Part shown: piece by piece, positions 26,900 to 36,535 of the stretch | Layout: each line of letters begins with the position of its first letter | Position numbering within the stretch: the first letter of the stretch is position 1 | NCBI RefSeq assembly: GCF_001482285.1 | Contig: NZ_LOEP01000034.1 | Location: 1-36,535, forward strand | DNA length: 36,535 nucleotides | Direction of reading: 5' to 3' | From: Haloferax sp. Q22 | GTDB taxonomy: Archaea > Halobacteriota > Halobacteria > Halobacteriales > Haloferacaceae | Translations under genes and position numbers: made by a program | Notes under the pieces: generated by a model | Seen by the model: the letters and a program-made list of their open reading frames with translations, nothing else | The model's database searches: none | Told to the model about the DNA's origin: nothing

Positions 26900-27960
26900 A
26901 CGACTCAGCGTACACGACCGAATCGACGGCGGCGGCACAGCGCGACCGGGACCTCGACGACCCGATGGTCACGGTCGAGAACCTCAAGAAACACTTCCCG
27001 CTGTTCGAGGGCATCTTCCAGAAGAAGGCGGGCGAGGTCCGCGCCGTCGACGGCGTAAGCTTCTCCATCGCGGAGGGCGAGACGTTCGGCCTCGTCGGCG
27101 AGTCGGGGTCCGGCAAGACGACGACCGGCCGGTCGATGCTCCGCCTGACGGAGCCGACGAGCGGGCGGGTCGAAATCGACGGCCAGAACGTCGTCGACCT
27201 CTCCGACGGCGAGCTCAAGCGGTTCCGCCGGAACATGCAAATCGTCCACCAGGACCCGGCATCGAGCCTCAATCCGCGGCACCGCGTCAAGTCGATTATC
27301 GAGGCCCCCCTGAAGATTCACGACTACGGCGACTCCGAGGCCCGACTCGAACGGGTCGAGGAACTCTTGGACATGGTGGACCTTCCGCGGGAGTTCATGT
27401 ACCGCTACCCCGGTCAGCTCTCGGGCGGCCAGAAACAGCGCGTCGGCATCGCCCGCGCCGTGGCGCTCAATCCGAAGTTCGTCGTCCTCGACGAGCCGAC
27501 GAGCGCGCTCGACGTGAGCGTGCAGGCCCGCATCATCAACATCCTCGAGGAGATACAGGATGAGTTCGGCATCACCTACCTGTTCATCACGCACGACCTC
27601 TCGCTCCTGAAGAACGTCGCCGACCGAATCGGCGTCATGTACCTCGGGCGGCTCGTGGAGGTCGGCGACGTGGACTCGGTGTTCGGGTCGCCGCAACACC
27701 CCTACAGCCGGGCGCTCCTCTCCGCCATCTCGACCATCAGCGAGGAGGACGAACTGGCGAAACCCGACCGAATCACGCTCGACGGCGAGGTGCCGGACCC
27801 GAGAGAAAAGCCCAGCGGCTGTGCCTTCCGGTCGCGGTGTGCCCACGAGTTCGACGCCTGTGCGGTCGAGGAACCCGAACTGTACGACCGCGGGCCGGAC
27901 CAGGTCTCGCGGTGTTTCCTCCACGACGACCGGTTCGAGGAGGGCGCGGAGTGGGAATGA
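26896..27960 (+). CDS. DppF/OppF-type ABC transporter ATPase
   Basis: 354 residues. A ~25-residue N-terminal extension precedes the NTPase. The HFPLFEGIFQKKAGEVRAVDG stretch, with KKHFP near 31-35, is typical for the F subunit. Walker A GESGSGKT (68-75), Q-loop IVHQDPASSLNP, signature LSGGQKQRVGIA, Walker B FVVLDEPTSALD and switch ITHDLSLL are intact, followed by the C-terminal domain with CAFRSRC and FDAC. It completes the ABC importer. Its stop overlaps the start of the Cys-rich gene at 27957, so the importer and the enzymes of the cluster are one translational chain. Confidence 0.95.
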   Translation: MNDSAYTTESTAAAQRDRDLDDPMVTVENLKKHFPLFEGIFQKKAGEVRAVDGVSFSIAEGETFGLVGESGSGKTTTGRSMLRLTEPTSGRVEIDGQNVVDLSDGELKRFRRNMQIVHQDPASSLNPRHRVKSIIEAPLKIHDYGDSEARLERVEELLDMVDLPREFMYRYPGQLSGGQKQRVGIARAVALNPKFVVLDEPTSALDVSVQARIINILEEIQDEFGITYLFITHDLSLLKNVADRIGVMYLGRLVEVGDVDSVFGSPQHPYSRALLSAISTISEEDELAKPDRITLDGEVPDPREKPSGCAFRSRCAHEFDACAVEEPELYDRGPDQVSRCFLHDDRFEEGAEWE

Positions 27961-28319
27961 CCGCAGAGCGCACAGACCGTCTCGCCGCCCTCCGGCGGGC
28001 GCGGCAGAACCGCCCGTGGACTGACGAACTCCTCCTGTCGTGCGCGTCGGACCCGGCGGCGTTCAAGGCCGCCCAGCCGGCGTGTTCGGCCTGCGACCGG
28101 CCGTGCCGCGACGGCGAGGTCTGCGCCACGGCGGTGGCGAAGTCCGACGGGCTGTTCGAATCGATGGGTCGCGACCAGACGTATCACCTGCTCGCGGCGG
28201 GCATGAAGCGACTCCGGGCGCGGGGGACCGCGACGCTTCGCAACGCCGACAGACAGCGGCCGAACGCCTTCCTCAGCGTAGCGGCCGACGACACAGACAC
28301 CCCCGAGGCACCCCAATGA
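27957..28319 (+). CDS. Small Cys-rich protein of the ABC/DUF917 operon, unknown
   Basis: 120 residues, not recognised. Five Cys: 29, 43, 46, 50 and 56; the last four form CSACDRPCRDGEVC, a C-x2-C-x3-C-x5-C pattern that could bind zinc or an iron-sulfur cluster. The rest is helical and basic at first (AALRRARQNRPW) and ends in an acidic tail. No signal or membrane segment, so cytoplasmic. It overlaps both neighbours by four bases (ATGA at each end), placing it firmly in the operon between the importer and the DUF917 protein. A helper, metal-delivery or electron-transfer role for a neighbour is conceivable but unproven. Confidence 0.8.
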   Translation: MTAERTDRLAALRRARQNRPWTDELLLSCASDPAAFKAAQPACSACDRPCRDGEVCATAVAKSDGLFESMGRDQTYHLLAAGMKRLRARGTATLRNADRQRPNAFLSVAADDTDTPEAPQ

Positions 28320-29491
28320 CGACAGACGACACGCGGACACAGACAGACGGCGCGGAGCACGCGCCGACAGACGACGCACAGAGCCCGCAACCGGACGACA
28401 CAGGACCCGCCCCGACCGACGGCGAGCGGGCGATAACGGCCGAATGGGTCGAAGACGTCGCGGTCGGCGGCGCGGTCCTCGGCGGCGGGGGCGGCGGCTC
28501 GCTTTCGAAGGGCACCGAGTTCGGCGAACTCGCCGTGGAGTACGGCCGGCCGACAATCGTCTCGGTCGCCGACCTCGACCCGACGGACGTGGTGGTGACC
28601 GTCAGCGGCGTGGGCGCGCCCGCCGCGACCGAGAGCCACGTCGACCCCGCGGACTACGTGCGCGCGGTGGAACTACTGGTGGACAGACTCGCAGCCGACG
28701 GGACGACCGTCGGCGCGCTGATGACGAACGAGATGGGCGGGTTCGCCACGGTAAACGGTCTGCTCCAGTCCGCCGTGACCGGCCTCCCGCTCGTCGATGC
28801 GGCCTGCAACGGGCGGGCGCACCCGACCGGGCCGATGGGCTCTATCGGGCTGTCGCAGGACGCGAACTCGATGCAGGCGGCGGTCGGCGGCGTGCCCGGG
28901 ACCGCCAGCCGACTGGAGACGGTCGTCGAGGCGGAACTCGGCACAGCGGCGTCGCTCGTCCGGTACGCGGCCGAAGACGCCGGCGGCCTCGTCGCCGTCG
29001 CTCGCAACCCGGTCTCGGCGCGCTACGCCGAGGCGCACGCGGCGCTCGACACGTACGACCAGGCTGAAGCGGTCGGCCGTGCGGTCAGACTCGCGGACGG
29101 CGGCCGCGACGCCGCGGAACGCGTCGCCGAGGTCCTCGGTGGCGAGGTCTCGCTCGTCGGTCCCGTCGAGTCGTTCGCGCTCGAAACGACCGGCGGCTTC
29201 GACGTGGGTGAGGTCGAAATCGAGGGGCGCGAACTCACCTTCTGGAACGAGTACATGACGCTCGAACTCGACGGCGAGCGCCTCGCGACGTTCCCGGACC
29301 TCATCACGACGCTCGACGCCGAGACGGGGATGCCCGTTTCGACGGCGGAACTCGCGGAGGGCCGGTCGGTGGCGGTCGTCGTCGCGCCCGCGGCGAACCT
29401 CTCTCTGGGCGCGGGGATGGCCGACCCGGCGCTCTTCGACCCGGTGGAACAGGCGGTCGGAAAAGCGGTCAAATCACACGTATTCAACTAA
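28316..29491 (+). CDS. DUF917-family protein, hydantoinase/thiohydantoin-processing type
   Basis: 391 residues from the ATG at 28316. After a ~35-residue acidic, Thr/Asp-rich halophilic start comes VGGAVLGGGGGGSLSKGTEF (near 50-69), the glycine loop that opens DUF917 proteins. NEMGGFATVNGL (near 139-150) and DAACNGRAHPTGPMGSIGL (near 161-179) are further conserved blocks. The family is related to hydantoinase/oxoprolinase-like proteins, and members include an S-methyl thiohydantoin desulfurase, so attack on a five-membered ring amide is plausible. It overlaps the Cys-rich gene and is eight bases before the DUF1177 gene. Confidence 0.86.
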   Translation: MTTDDTRTQTDGAEHAPTDDAQSPQPDDTGPAPTDGERAITAEWVEDVAVGGAVLGGGGGGSLSKGTEFGELAVEYGRPTIVSVADLDPTDVVVTVSGVGAPAATESHVDPADYVRAVELLVDRLAADGTTVGALMTNEMGGFATVNGLLQSAVTGLPLVDAACNGRAHPTGPMGSIGLSQDANSMQAAVGGVPGTASRLETVVEAELGTAASLVRYAAEDAGGLVAVARNPVSARYAEAHAALDTYDQAEAVGRAVRLADGGRDAAERVAEVLGGEVSLVGPVESFALETTGGFDVGEVEIEGRELTFWNEYMTLELDGERLATFPDLITTLDAETGMPVSTAELAEGRSVAVVVAPAANLSLGAGMADPALFDPVEQAVGKAVKSHVFN

Positions 29492-29499
29492 CGAAACTC

Positions 29500-30417
29500 A
29501 TGTTCGACAAGATTCAGCAAGCCTACGACATCCTCAGCCGTCCCGACGCGGACGGCGAGCTGGTACGCGACGCACTCGAAACGTACGGTCTCGACACGGA
29601 AGTGACGACCATCTCGACCGACGAGGGGTCGACCGACTTCGTCAAGACGGTCGTCCCCGGAGCCGACCCGGACGCGCCGACGCTCGGCGTCATCGGTCGC
29701 CTCGGCGGGGTCGCCGCGCGACCGGCCGAACTCGGCCCGGTCTCAGACGCCGACGGGGCCATCGTCGCCCTCGCGGTCGCGCTCCACCTCGGCGAGATGC
29801 GCACCCGCGGCGACGTGCTCGCCGGCGACGTTCGCATCGCCACGCACGTCTGTCCCGACGCGCCGACCTCCCCGCACGACCCGGTGCCCTTCATGGGCAG
29901 TCCGGTCGATACGAGCACCATGAACGAACACGAGGTGGACGAGGAGATGGACGCCGTCGTCTCCGTCGACGCCACGAAAGGCAACCGCGTCCACTGCGAG
30001 CGCGGCTTCGCCATCACGCCGACCGTCAAGGAGGGGTGGGTGCTGAAGGTGAGCGACAGCCTCCTCGACATCCAAGAGCGGGCGACCGGCCGCCCGCCGA
30101 GCACGCTCACGCTCACGATGCAGGACATCACCCCCTACGGCAACGACGTCCACCACATCAACAGCATCCTCCAGCCGGCGACGGCGACTGACGCGCCCGT
30201 CGTGGGCGTGGCGACGACGAGCGTCTCGCCCGTCCCCGGCTGTGGGACCGGTGCGAACTACCTCACCGACCTGCTCGACGCGACCGGGTTCGTCGTCGAG
30301 ACGGCCAAGGACTTCACCCGCGGCCGCGCGTCGTTCTACGACGAGGCCGAGTACGACCGCCTCACGTCGCTGTACGGTTCGATGGGCCGCCTCCAGACCC
30401 TCGGCGAGGGCGTCTGA
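29500..30417 (+). CDS. DUF1177-family protein, function unknown
   Basis: 305 residues, near the usual size of the family. Recognisable blocks: IGRLGGVAARPAELGPVSDADGA at about 66-88 as a Gly-rich loop, THVCPDAPTSPHDPVPFMGSP near 123-143, and GCGTGANYLTDLLDATGF near 247-264. The His/Cys/Asp residues in the middle block could bind a metal. No activity is established. In bacteria, genes of this family often stand next to AroM, DUF917 and oligopeptide-transporter genes, as they do here with an ABC importer. It ends one base before the AroM-family gene. Confidence 0.86.
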   Translation: MFDKIQQAYDILSRPDADGELVRDALETYGLDTEVTTISTDEGSTDFVKTVVPGADPDAPTLGVIGRLGGVAARPAELGPVSDADGAIVALAVALHLGEMRTRGDVLAGDVRIATHVCPDAPTSPHDPVPFMGSPVDTSTMNEHEVDEEMDAVVSVDATKGNRVHCERGFAITPTVKEGWVLKVSDSLLDIQERATGRPPSTLTLTMQDITPYGNDVHHINSILQPATATDAPVVGVATTSVSPVPGCGTGANYLTDLLDATGFVVETAKDFTRGRASFYDEAEYDRLTSLYGSMGRLQTLGEGV

Positions 30418-30418
30418 G

Positions 30419-31078
30419 ATGTCCACGCTCGGACTGGTGACCATCGGGCAGGCACCCCGGACCGACGTGACGCCCGACATCGCGGCGGCCCTCCCGCCGG
30501 AGGTGGACATCATCGAGGTCGGCGCGCTCGACCAGTTCGACTCGGCGGCCGAGGTCGAAGCTGCGGTCGGCCCGCGAGAGGGAAAGGCGGTGTACGTCTC
30601 CAGACTCGCAGACGGGACGCCCGTCACCGTCGACCGCGAGTCGGTCGTCGAACTCCTCGGAGAGCGCATCCGCGACCTCGAATCTGAGGTCACGGCAATC
30701 GGCGTCCTCTGTACGGGTCACTTCCCGCCGTTCGACGCCACCGTGCCCGTCTTCGAGCCGAGCGACCTGCTTTCGGCGTGGGTCTCGACCATCCTCGACG
30801 GGGGGACCCTCGGCGTCATCATGCCCAAGGAGGAACAGGAGGCCATGACGTTCGAGAAGTGGGCCGACTACGACCTCGTCACCGCCGCGGGGTCGCCGTA
30901 CGCCGAGGAAGACGAGGTGTCGGCCGCGGCGGCCGAAATCGGCACCGACGCCGACCTCATCGTGATGGACTGCATGGGCTACACGCCCGAGATGAAGGCG
31001 ACCGTCCGCGAGATTACGGACACGAGCGTCCTGCTCGGGCGGTCGGTGCTGGCGAAGACGGCCGAGGAGGTGCTCTGA
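30419..31078 (+). CDS. AroM-family protein
   Basis: 219 residues from the ATG at 30419, the length usual for AroM proteins. LGLVTIGQAPRTDVTPD at the N-terminus is the family signature, with GVLCTGHFPPFDA (near 100-112) and DLIVMDCMGYTPEMK (near 179-193). The two Cys blocks on opposite halves resemble Asp/Glu racemase-type folds, where a Cys pair does acid-base chemistry, so a racemase-like or isomerase-like role can be imagined. AroM of E. coli has no proven activity. One base separates it from the aminopeptidase-like gene. Confidence 0.88.
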   Translation: MSTLGLVTIGQAPRTDVTPDIAAALPPEVDIIEVGALDQFDSAAEVEAAVGPREGKAVYVSRLADGTPVTVDRESVVELLGERIRDLESEVTAIGVLCTGHFPPFDATVPVFEPSDLLSAWVSTILDGGTLGVIMPKEEQEAMTFEKWADYDLVTAAGSPYAEEDEVSAAAAEIGTDADLIVMDCMGYTPEMKATVREITDTSVLLGRSVLAKTAEEVL

Positions 31079-31079
31079 C

Positions 31080-32027
31080 GTGGCCGACTACCACGAGGTG
31101 GCGACGCGACTCCTCGCCGAGAACATGAACGCCGCCCCCGGAGAGACGCTCCTCGTCGTGACCGACACCGACACGAACCACATCGGGCGGGCGTTGTTCG
31201 AGGCCGGGGTCGAACTCGGCTTGGAGTCCGGCCTGTTCGAGATTCCGCCGATGGAGCGAAACGGGATGGAGCCGCCCGACTCGATCGCCCGCGCCATGGC
31301 GTCGGCCGATATCGTGGTCTGTCCGACCAGCGCGTCGCTGACGCACACGCGGGCCCGGGAGGCCGCGACGGAGGCCGGCGCTCGCGTCGCCACGATGCCT
31401 GGCATCACGGACCAGATGTTCGGCGAGGGCGCGATTACGGCCGACTACGAGGAGGTCGAGCGCCTGACGGCGGCGCTCACGGAGAAGCTCACCGCGGCCG
31501 ACGAGGCCCGCATCGAGGTCGGCGACGCGTCGGCGACGATGTCGCTTTCGGGCCGCGATGGCATCCCGAGCGACGGCATCATCGCCGAACCCGGCGACTC
31601 CGGCAACCTCCCGTCCGGCGAAAGTTACATCGCGCCGGTCGAGGGGACGGCAACCGGCACGCTCGTCTTCGACGGCGGCCTCGCGGGCGTCGGCGTCCTC
31701 GACGACCCGCTGACGGTCGAACTCGACGAGGGGCGCATCGCGTCCGTCGAGGGCGCGGCCGCCGACGAGTTCCTCGACGCGACGAGCGGCGACGACTGCG
31801 CCCGGCGGGTGTGCGAACTTGGTCTCGGGACGAACCCGGCGGCGAGCATCATCGGGACCGTCCTCGAAGACGAGAAAGTGTACGGGACCTGCCACGTCGC
31901 CTTCGGCGACAACCTCGGCTTCGGCGGGATCATCGACTGCGACTCGCACCTCGACGGCGTCATCCTCGAACCGACGGTTTCGCTCGACGGCGAGGTCGTC
32001 GTCGCCGACGGCGAGGTGCTCGTGTGA
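31080..32027 (+). CDS. Short M29-like metallo-aminopeptidase
   Basis: 315 residues from a GTG at 31080; M29 peptidases (AmpS/PepS) have about 400. The metal ligands appear kept: Glu181 (in SGESYIAP), Glu246 (in CELGLGTNP), His272 (in GTCHVAFGDN), His290 and Asp292 (in SHLDGV). The reduction is in the N-terminal half, so substrate choice may differ. It would cleave the N-terminal residue of a peptide or peptide-like intermediate in the cytoplasm. It overlaps the next gene by four bases and fits a role late in the breakdown route, after import and ring opening. Confidence 0.85.
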   Translation: MADYHEVATRLLAENMNAAPGETLLVVTDTDTNHIGRALFEAGVELGLESGLFEIPPMERNGMEPPDSIARAMASADIVVCPTSASLTHTRAREAATEAGARVATMPGITDQMFGEGAITADYEEVERLTAALTEKLTAADEARIEVGDASATMSLSGRDGIPSDGIIAEPGDSGNLPSGESYIAPVEGTATGTLVFDGGLAGVGVLDDPLTVELDEGRIASVEGAAADEFLDATSGDDCARRVCELGLGTNPAASIIGTVLEDEKVYGTCHVAFGDNLGFGGIIDCDSHLDGVILEPTVSLDGEVVVADGEVLV

Positions 32028-32968
32028 GCGACCGGACACCCGCAACCGGTGGTCGCGAGGGCACGGACCACACGGGCCACGCTGACCGCACGGACCGCCC
32101 CGCGCTCGATGCGGCGGCCGCTGAAGTCCCCGACCTCGCCCCGTGGCTGGCACGTCGCGCCACGGTCCGCCAGTTCGACACCGACGCCGAGATTCCCGAC
32201 GACGAGGTCCGCGCGATGGTCGACGCCGGACGGAAGGCCCCGACAAGCGGGACGGCCCAGATGTACAGTTTCGTCTGGATACGCGACTCCGACCGCCGCG
32301 AGCGAATTCACGAACTGTGTAGCCGCGGCACCGTGCAGGTCGAGGAGGCGAGCCACTTCCTCCTCGTCTGCATCGATATCCGTCGGATTCGACTGCTGTT
32401 GGAACACCGCGACCGCGAGTTCCGCATGACGCCCGCGATGGGGCTGTTGGAGGGGTCGATTGACGCCTCGCTGGCCGCGATGGGCGTGATGCTGGCCGCC
32501 GAGAGCCGCGGCTACGGTGTCTGCCCCATCGGCAACATCCTGAACAACCTCACCGAGGTCGCCGCGACGGCCGACCTTCCCGCGGGCGTCCTGCCGATTT
32601 TCGGACTCTGTCTCGGCGTCCCTCGTCACGGCGAGGCGACAGAAAACGCCCCGCGGGTTCCACTCGACACGGTGCTCCACGAGGGCGGCTACCGCGACGC
32701 CACCGAGGCGCAACTCGACGCCTGCTATGACGTGATGAACGAGATGTACGGCGACAGCGTCTACGGCGACGACCGCCGCGAGTGGCAGGAGACGCTCGAA
32801 CGCTACTGGGGGCCGAACGGCTTCATGAACCGCCGCGAGGGCGAACTGCTCGACGCGCTCCGCCAGCAGGGGTTCTTCGAGGCTCGCGGCATCGACGAAC
32901 CGTCGGACGCGGACGCAGACGCGGACGGCGGCTCTGACGCCGAGCGAAACGCCGGAGGGGCCGCTTGA
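32024..32968 (+). CDS. Nitroreductase-family FMN oxidoreductase (NfsA-like)
   Basis: 314 residues from a GTG at 32024, overlapping the previous stop (GTGTGA). The first ~40 residues are a hydrophilic halophile-type extension; the enzyme begins with LARRATVRQFDTDAEIPDDE. AGRKAPTSGTAQMYSFVWI (near 67-85) is the FMN phosphate region, and ESRGYGVCPIGNI near 164-176 and PIFGLCLGVP near 192-201 complete the NfsA-like pattern. The C-terminus is again acidic and repetitive (DADADADGG). It probably uses NAD(P)H to reduce a ring, nitro or quinone substrate; a place in the same pathway is inferred from the operon. Confidence 0.88.
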   Translation: MSDRTPATGGREGTDHTGHADRTDRPALDAAAAEVPDLAPWLARRATVRQFDTDAEIPDDEVRAMVDAGRKAPTSGTAQMYSFVWIRDSDRRERIHELCSRGTVQVEEASHFLLVCIDIRRIRLLLEHRDREFRMTPAMGLLEGSIDASLAAMGVMLAAESRGYGVCPIGNILNNLTEVAATADLPAGVLPIFGLCLGVPRHGEATENAPRVPLDTVLHEGGYRDATEAQLDACYDVMNEMYGDSVYGDDRREWQETLERYWGPNGFMNRREGELLDALRQQGFFEARGIDEPSDADADADGGSDAERNAGGAA

Positions 32969-33627
32969 TGGTCGAACTCGGCGTCCTCCGCGTGCTCACA
33001 GTCGACGACCCTGAGGCGGTCGCCCACCACGGACGACTCATCGAGCGACACTACCCGCACGTCTCGACGGTGTCACGGTGCATCCCCGACCACCCCGACG
33101 GGATTCCGAACGCGGCCGCCGAGACCGACGCCCTCCCGTACATCGAGGCGCTCGGCCGTGAGATGGCGACCGAGGTCGACGCGCTCTGCGTCAGTTGCGC
33201 GCTCGACCCCGGCGTGGAACTGCTCGGCGAGGCGCTCGACATCCCGGTCGTCGGCGCGGGCGCGGGCGTGGCCGCCGTCGCGTCTGCCCGCGGCGAGCGC
33301 GTCGGGACGCTCGGCCTCGAAAACGGGGCCGGGTCGAGCATCCGACACCTGCTCGGCGACCGACTCGCGGCCGAGGAGGTCGTCGAGGGCGCGGCGACGA
33401 CGAACTACCTCACGACCGAGGAGGGGCGGGCGGCGATTCGAGCGGCGGTCGACCGCCTCGTCGACGCCGGCTGCGACGTCGTCGCGCCGAGCTGTACCGG
33501 CATCTCCTCGTCGGGCGCGATACCCGACGTGCGGGCCGACGTTCCGATACCCATCGTCGACCCTGTCGTGGCGATGGGCGCGGTGGCGACGACCGCAGTC
33601 TCGCCGCCGCGTCCACTACGGCAGTAG
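32968..33627 (+). CDS. Asp/Glu/hydantoin racemase-family protein
   Basis: 219 residues from the ATG at 32968, overlapping the previous stop by one base (TGATG). Both halves carry the expected catalytic-type cysteine: CVSCALDPG (Cys74/Cys77) and APSCTGISSSG (Cys176). VDPVVAMGAVATTA near the end is the substrate loop. Members interconvert D- and L-forms of aspartate, glutamate or hydantoins without cofactor. Together with the DUF917 protein this suggests a D-configured or cyclic substrate for the operon. Last gene of the cluster. Confidence 0.88.
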   Translation: MVELGVLRVLTVDDPEAVAHHGRLIERHYPHVSTVSRCIPDHPDGIPNAAAETDALPYIEALGREMATEVDALCVSCALDPGVELLGEALDIPVVGAGAGVAAVASARGERVGTLGLENGAGSSIRHLLGDRLAAEEVVEGAATTNYLTTEEGRAAIRAAVDRLVDAGCDVVAPSCTGISSSGAIPDVRADVPIPIVDPVVAMGAVATTAVSPPRPLRQ

Positions 33628-33632
33628 GTTGC

Positions 33633-33655
33633 CGGACCACCCCGATGGCATTCCG
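33633..33655 (+). repeat. Partial copy of a racemase-gene segment after the operon
   Basis: Bases 33634-33655 match 33086-33107 of the racemase gene at 19 of 22 positions and would encode PDHPDGIP again, the motif at residues 40-47. It starts six bases after the stop codon and is not part of an intact gene. It may be the scar of a duplicated or lost second racemase-like gene. The match is short, so chance cannot be ruled out. Confidence 0.35.
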
Positions 33656-36099
<2,444 letters not shown>

Positions 36100-36295
36100 C
36101 CGCGCAGCCCGCCGCGTTCGGTCGCGGTTGAGGCGCGCGAAGTCGGTTCCCGCCGCGGCGTCTGCGGTCGCGGTCACCGCCCGCGGGCTGACTTTTTCGC
36201 TCGCGTTCTCTTATTCGCTCCCCGAGTGACCACAAAATCGAGTTTTCGGGCGGTTTCGACTCGACTCGACCGGACGCCACCCGGCGCGACCCGCC

Positions 36296-36442
36296 TCAGC
36301 CGCCGGACGGAACCTCGCAGTCGAACGTTTCGAGCTGTTCTTGCAGGCCGCCGGTCTGTCCCCTGAGTTCGTCGAGTTACTCTCGAATCTCCGAAATCGT
36401 CGCCACTCTGGACTCGGCTTGGCTCGCCAGCGCATCGCTCTA
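36296..36442 (-). pseudogene. 3' remnant of a coiled-coil protein gene with an internal stop
   Basis: Read on the minus strand, a frame gives SDALASQAESRVATISEIRE, a TAA stop, then LDELRGQTGGLQEQLETFDC and EVPSGG before a TGA at 36296-36298. The heptad-like pattern continues across the stop, which replaces what is probably a Gln codon (CAA to TAA). The 5' part of the gene is absent: the frame runs into the insertion-sequence end near 36445. Likely a gene cut by the insertion and then decayed. The parent family is not recognised. Confidence 0.55.
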
Positions 36443-36444
36443 AA

Positions 36445-36535
36445 GGGCTGTGTTGAATCACTAGACAGCGTCGGGATGGGTCGCTAAATCAAAGGAGTTG
36501 AAGCGGAGAGATTCGGTTGCCTATGACACAAATCT
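36445..36535 (+). mobile_element. Left end of an insertion sequence with transposase start
   Basis: GGGCTGTGTTGAATCAC at 36445-36461 has the form of the outer end of haloarchaeal IS5-group elements. An ORF begins at the ATG at 36523 with MTQI, the usual opening of their transposases, and runs out of the window. The element abuts the broken coiled-coil gene, which supports insertion. The other end is not visible, so family and completeness cannot be confirmed. Confidence 0.55.

Noticed and set aside
36174..36461. Minus-strand frame of 95 codons at the right edge
   Set aside because: Arg-rich, overlaps both the insertion-sequence end and the coiled-coil remnant in another frame; no promoter or family.

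Overview
The window reads as a haloarchaeal chromosome, probably Haloferax or a close relative; this is inferred from style and not from a database search. Evidence: high GC with acidic proteins, Tat-type lipoprotein signals (twin Arg plus lipobox Cys), TATA boxes 22-30 nt before start codons with almost no 5' leader, many GTG starts, a haloarchaeal tRNA-Cys, and archaeal families such as TRASH-Lrp regulators and a J-domain/2Fe-2S ferredoxin fusion.

Layout. 1-300: a strong UUCG-loop terminator of an upstream transcript, then tRNA-Cys(GCA). 357-4001: a ~1200-residue fusion of winged helix, sensor-like middle, P-loop NTPase and TPRs. 4143-5244: a sequon-rich membrane-anchored surface protein and a small membrane protein. 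5329-8967: a copper module (CopA-type P-type ATPase, Lrp/AsnC regulator with TRASH domain, HMA copper chaperone) with the same TTTCGA-N-TCGAAA dyad upstream of the ATPase and upstream of the regulator. 9079-10505: small membrane protein, Cys-pair protein, DoxX-family membrane protein. 10628-13732: an iron-uptake operon behind two TTAGG-N4-CCTAA boxes of the DtxR/Idr type: a 21-codon ORF ending in an in-frame TGA, a thioredoxin-reductase-like flavoprotein, a FecCD permease and a FepC-type ATPase. A third, near-consensus box sits at 20459 before an unknown gene (19418-20386). 13820-19361: FKBP isomerase, membrane protein with an exposed domain, CcdA/thioredoxin-lipoprotein pair, J-domain ferredoxin, flippase-like membrane protein. 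20571-21785: Lrp-type regulator with a palindromic TATA region and a small haloarchaeal protein.

22090-33627 is the most interesting part: twelve same-direction genes, mostly overlapping or within a few bases. They are a complete Dpp/Opp-type ABC importer (binding protein, two permeases, two ATPases), a Cys-rich 120-residue protein, a DUF917 protein, a DUF1177 protein, an AroM-family protein, a short M29-like aminopeptidase with the metal ligands kept, a nitroreductase-family protein and a two-cysteine Asp/Glu/hydantoin racemase-like protein. This looks like an uptake and breakdown route for a peptide-like or hydantoin-like compound with no assigned substrate. It is the best candidate for an undescribed system.

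33943-36099 encodes the catalase-peroxidase KatG. The right edge holds a broken coiled-coil gene remnant abutting the apparent left end of an insertion sequence whose transposase start is at the window border.
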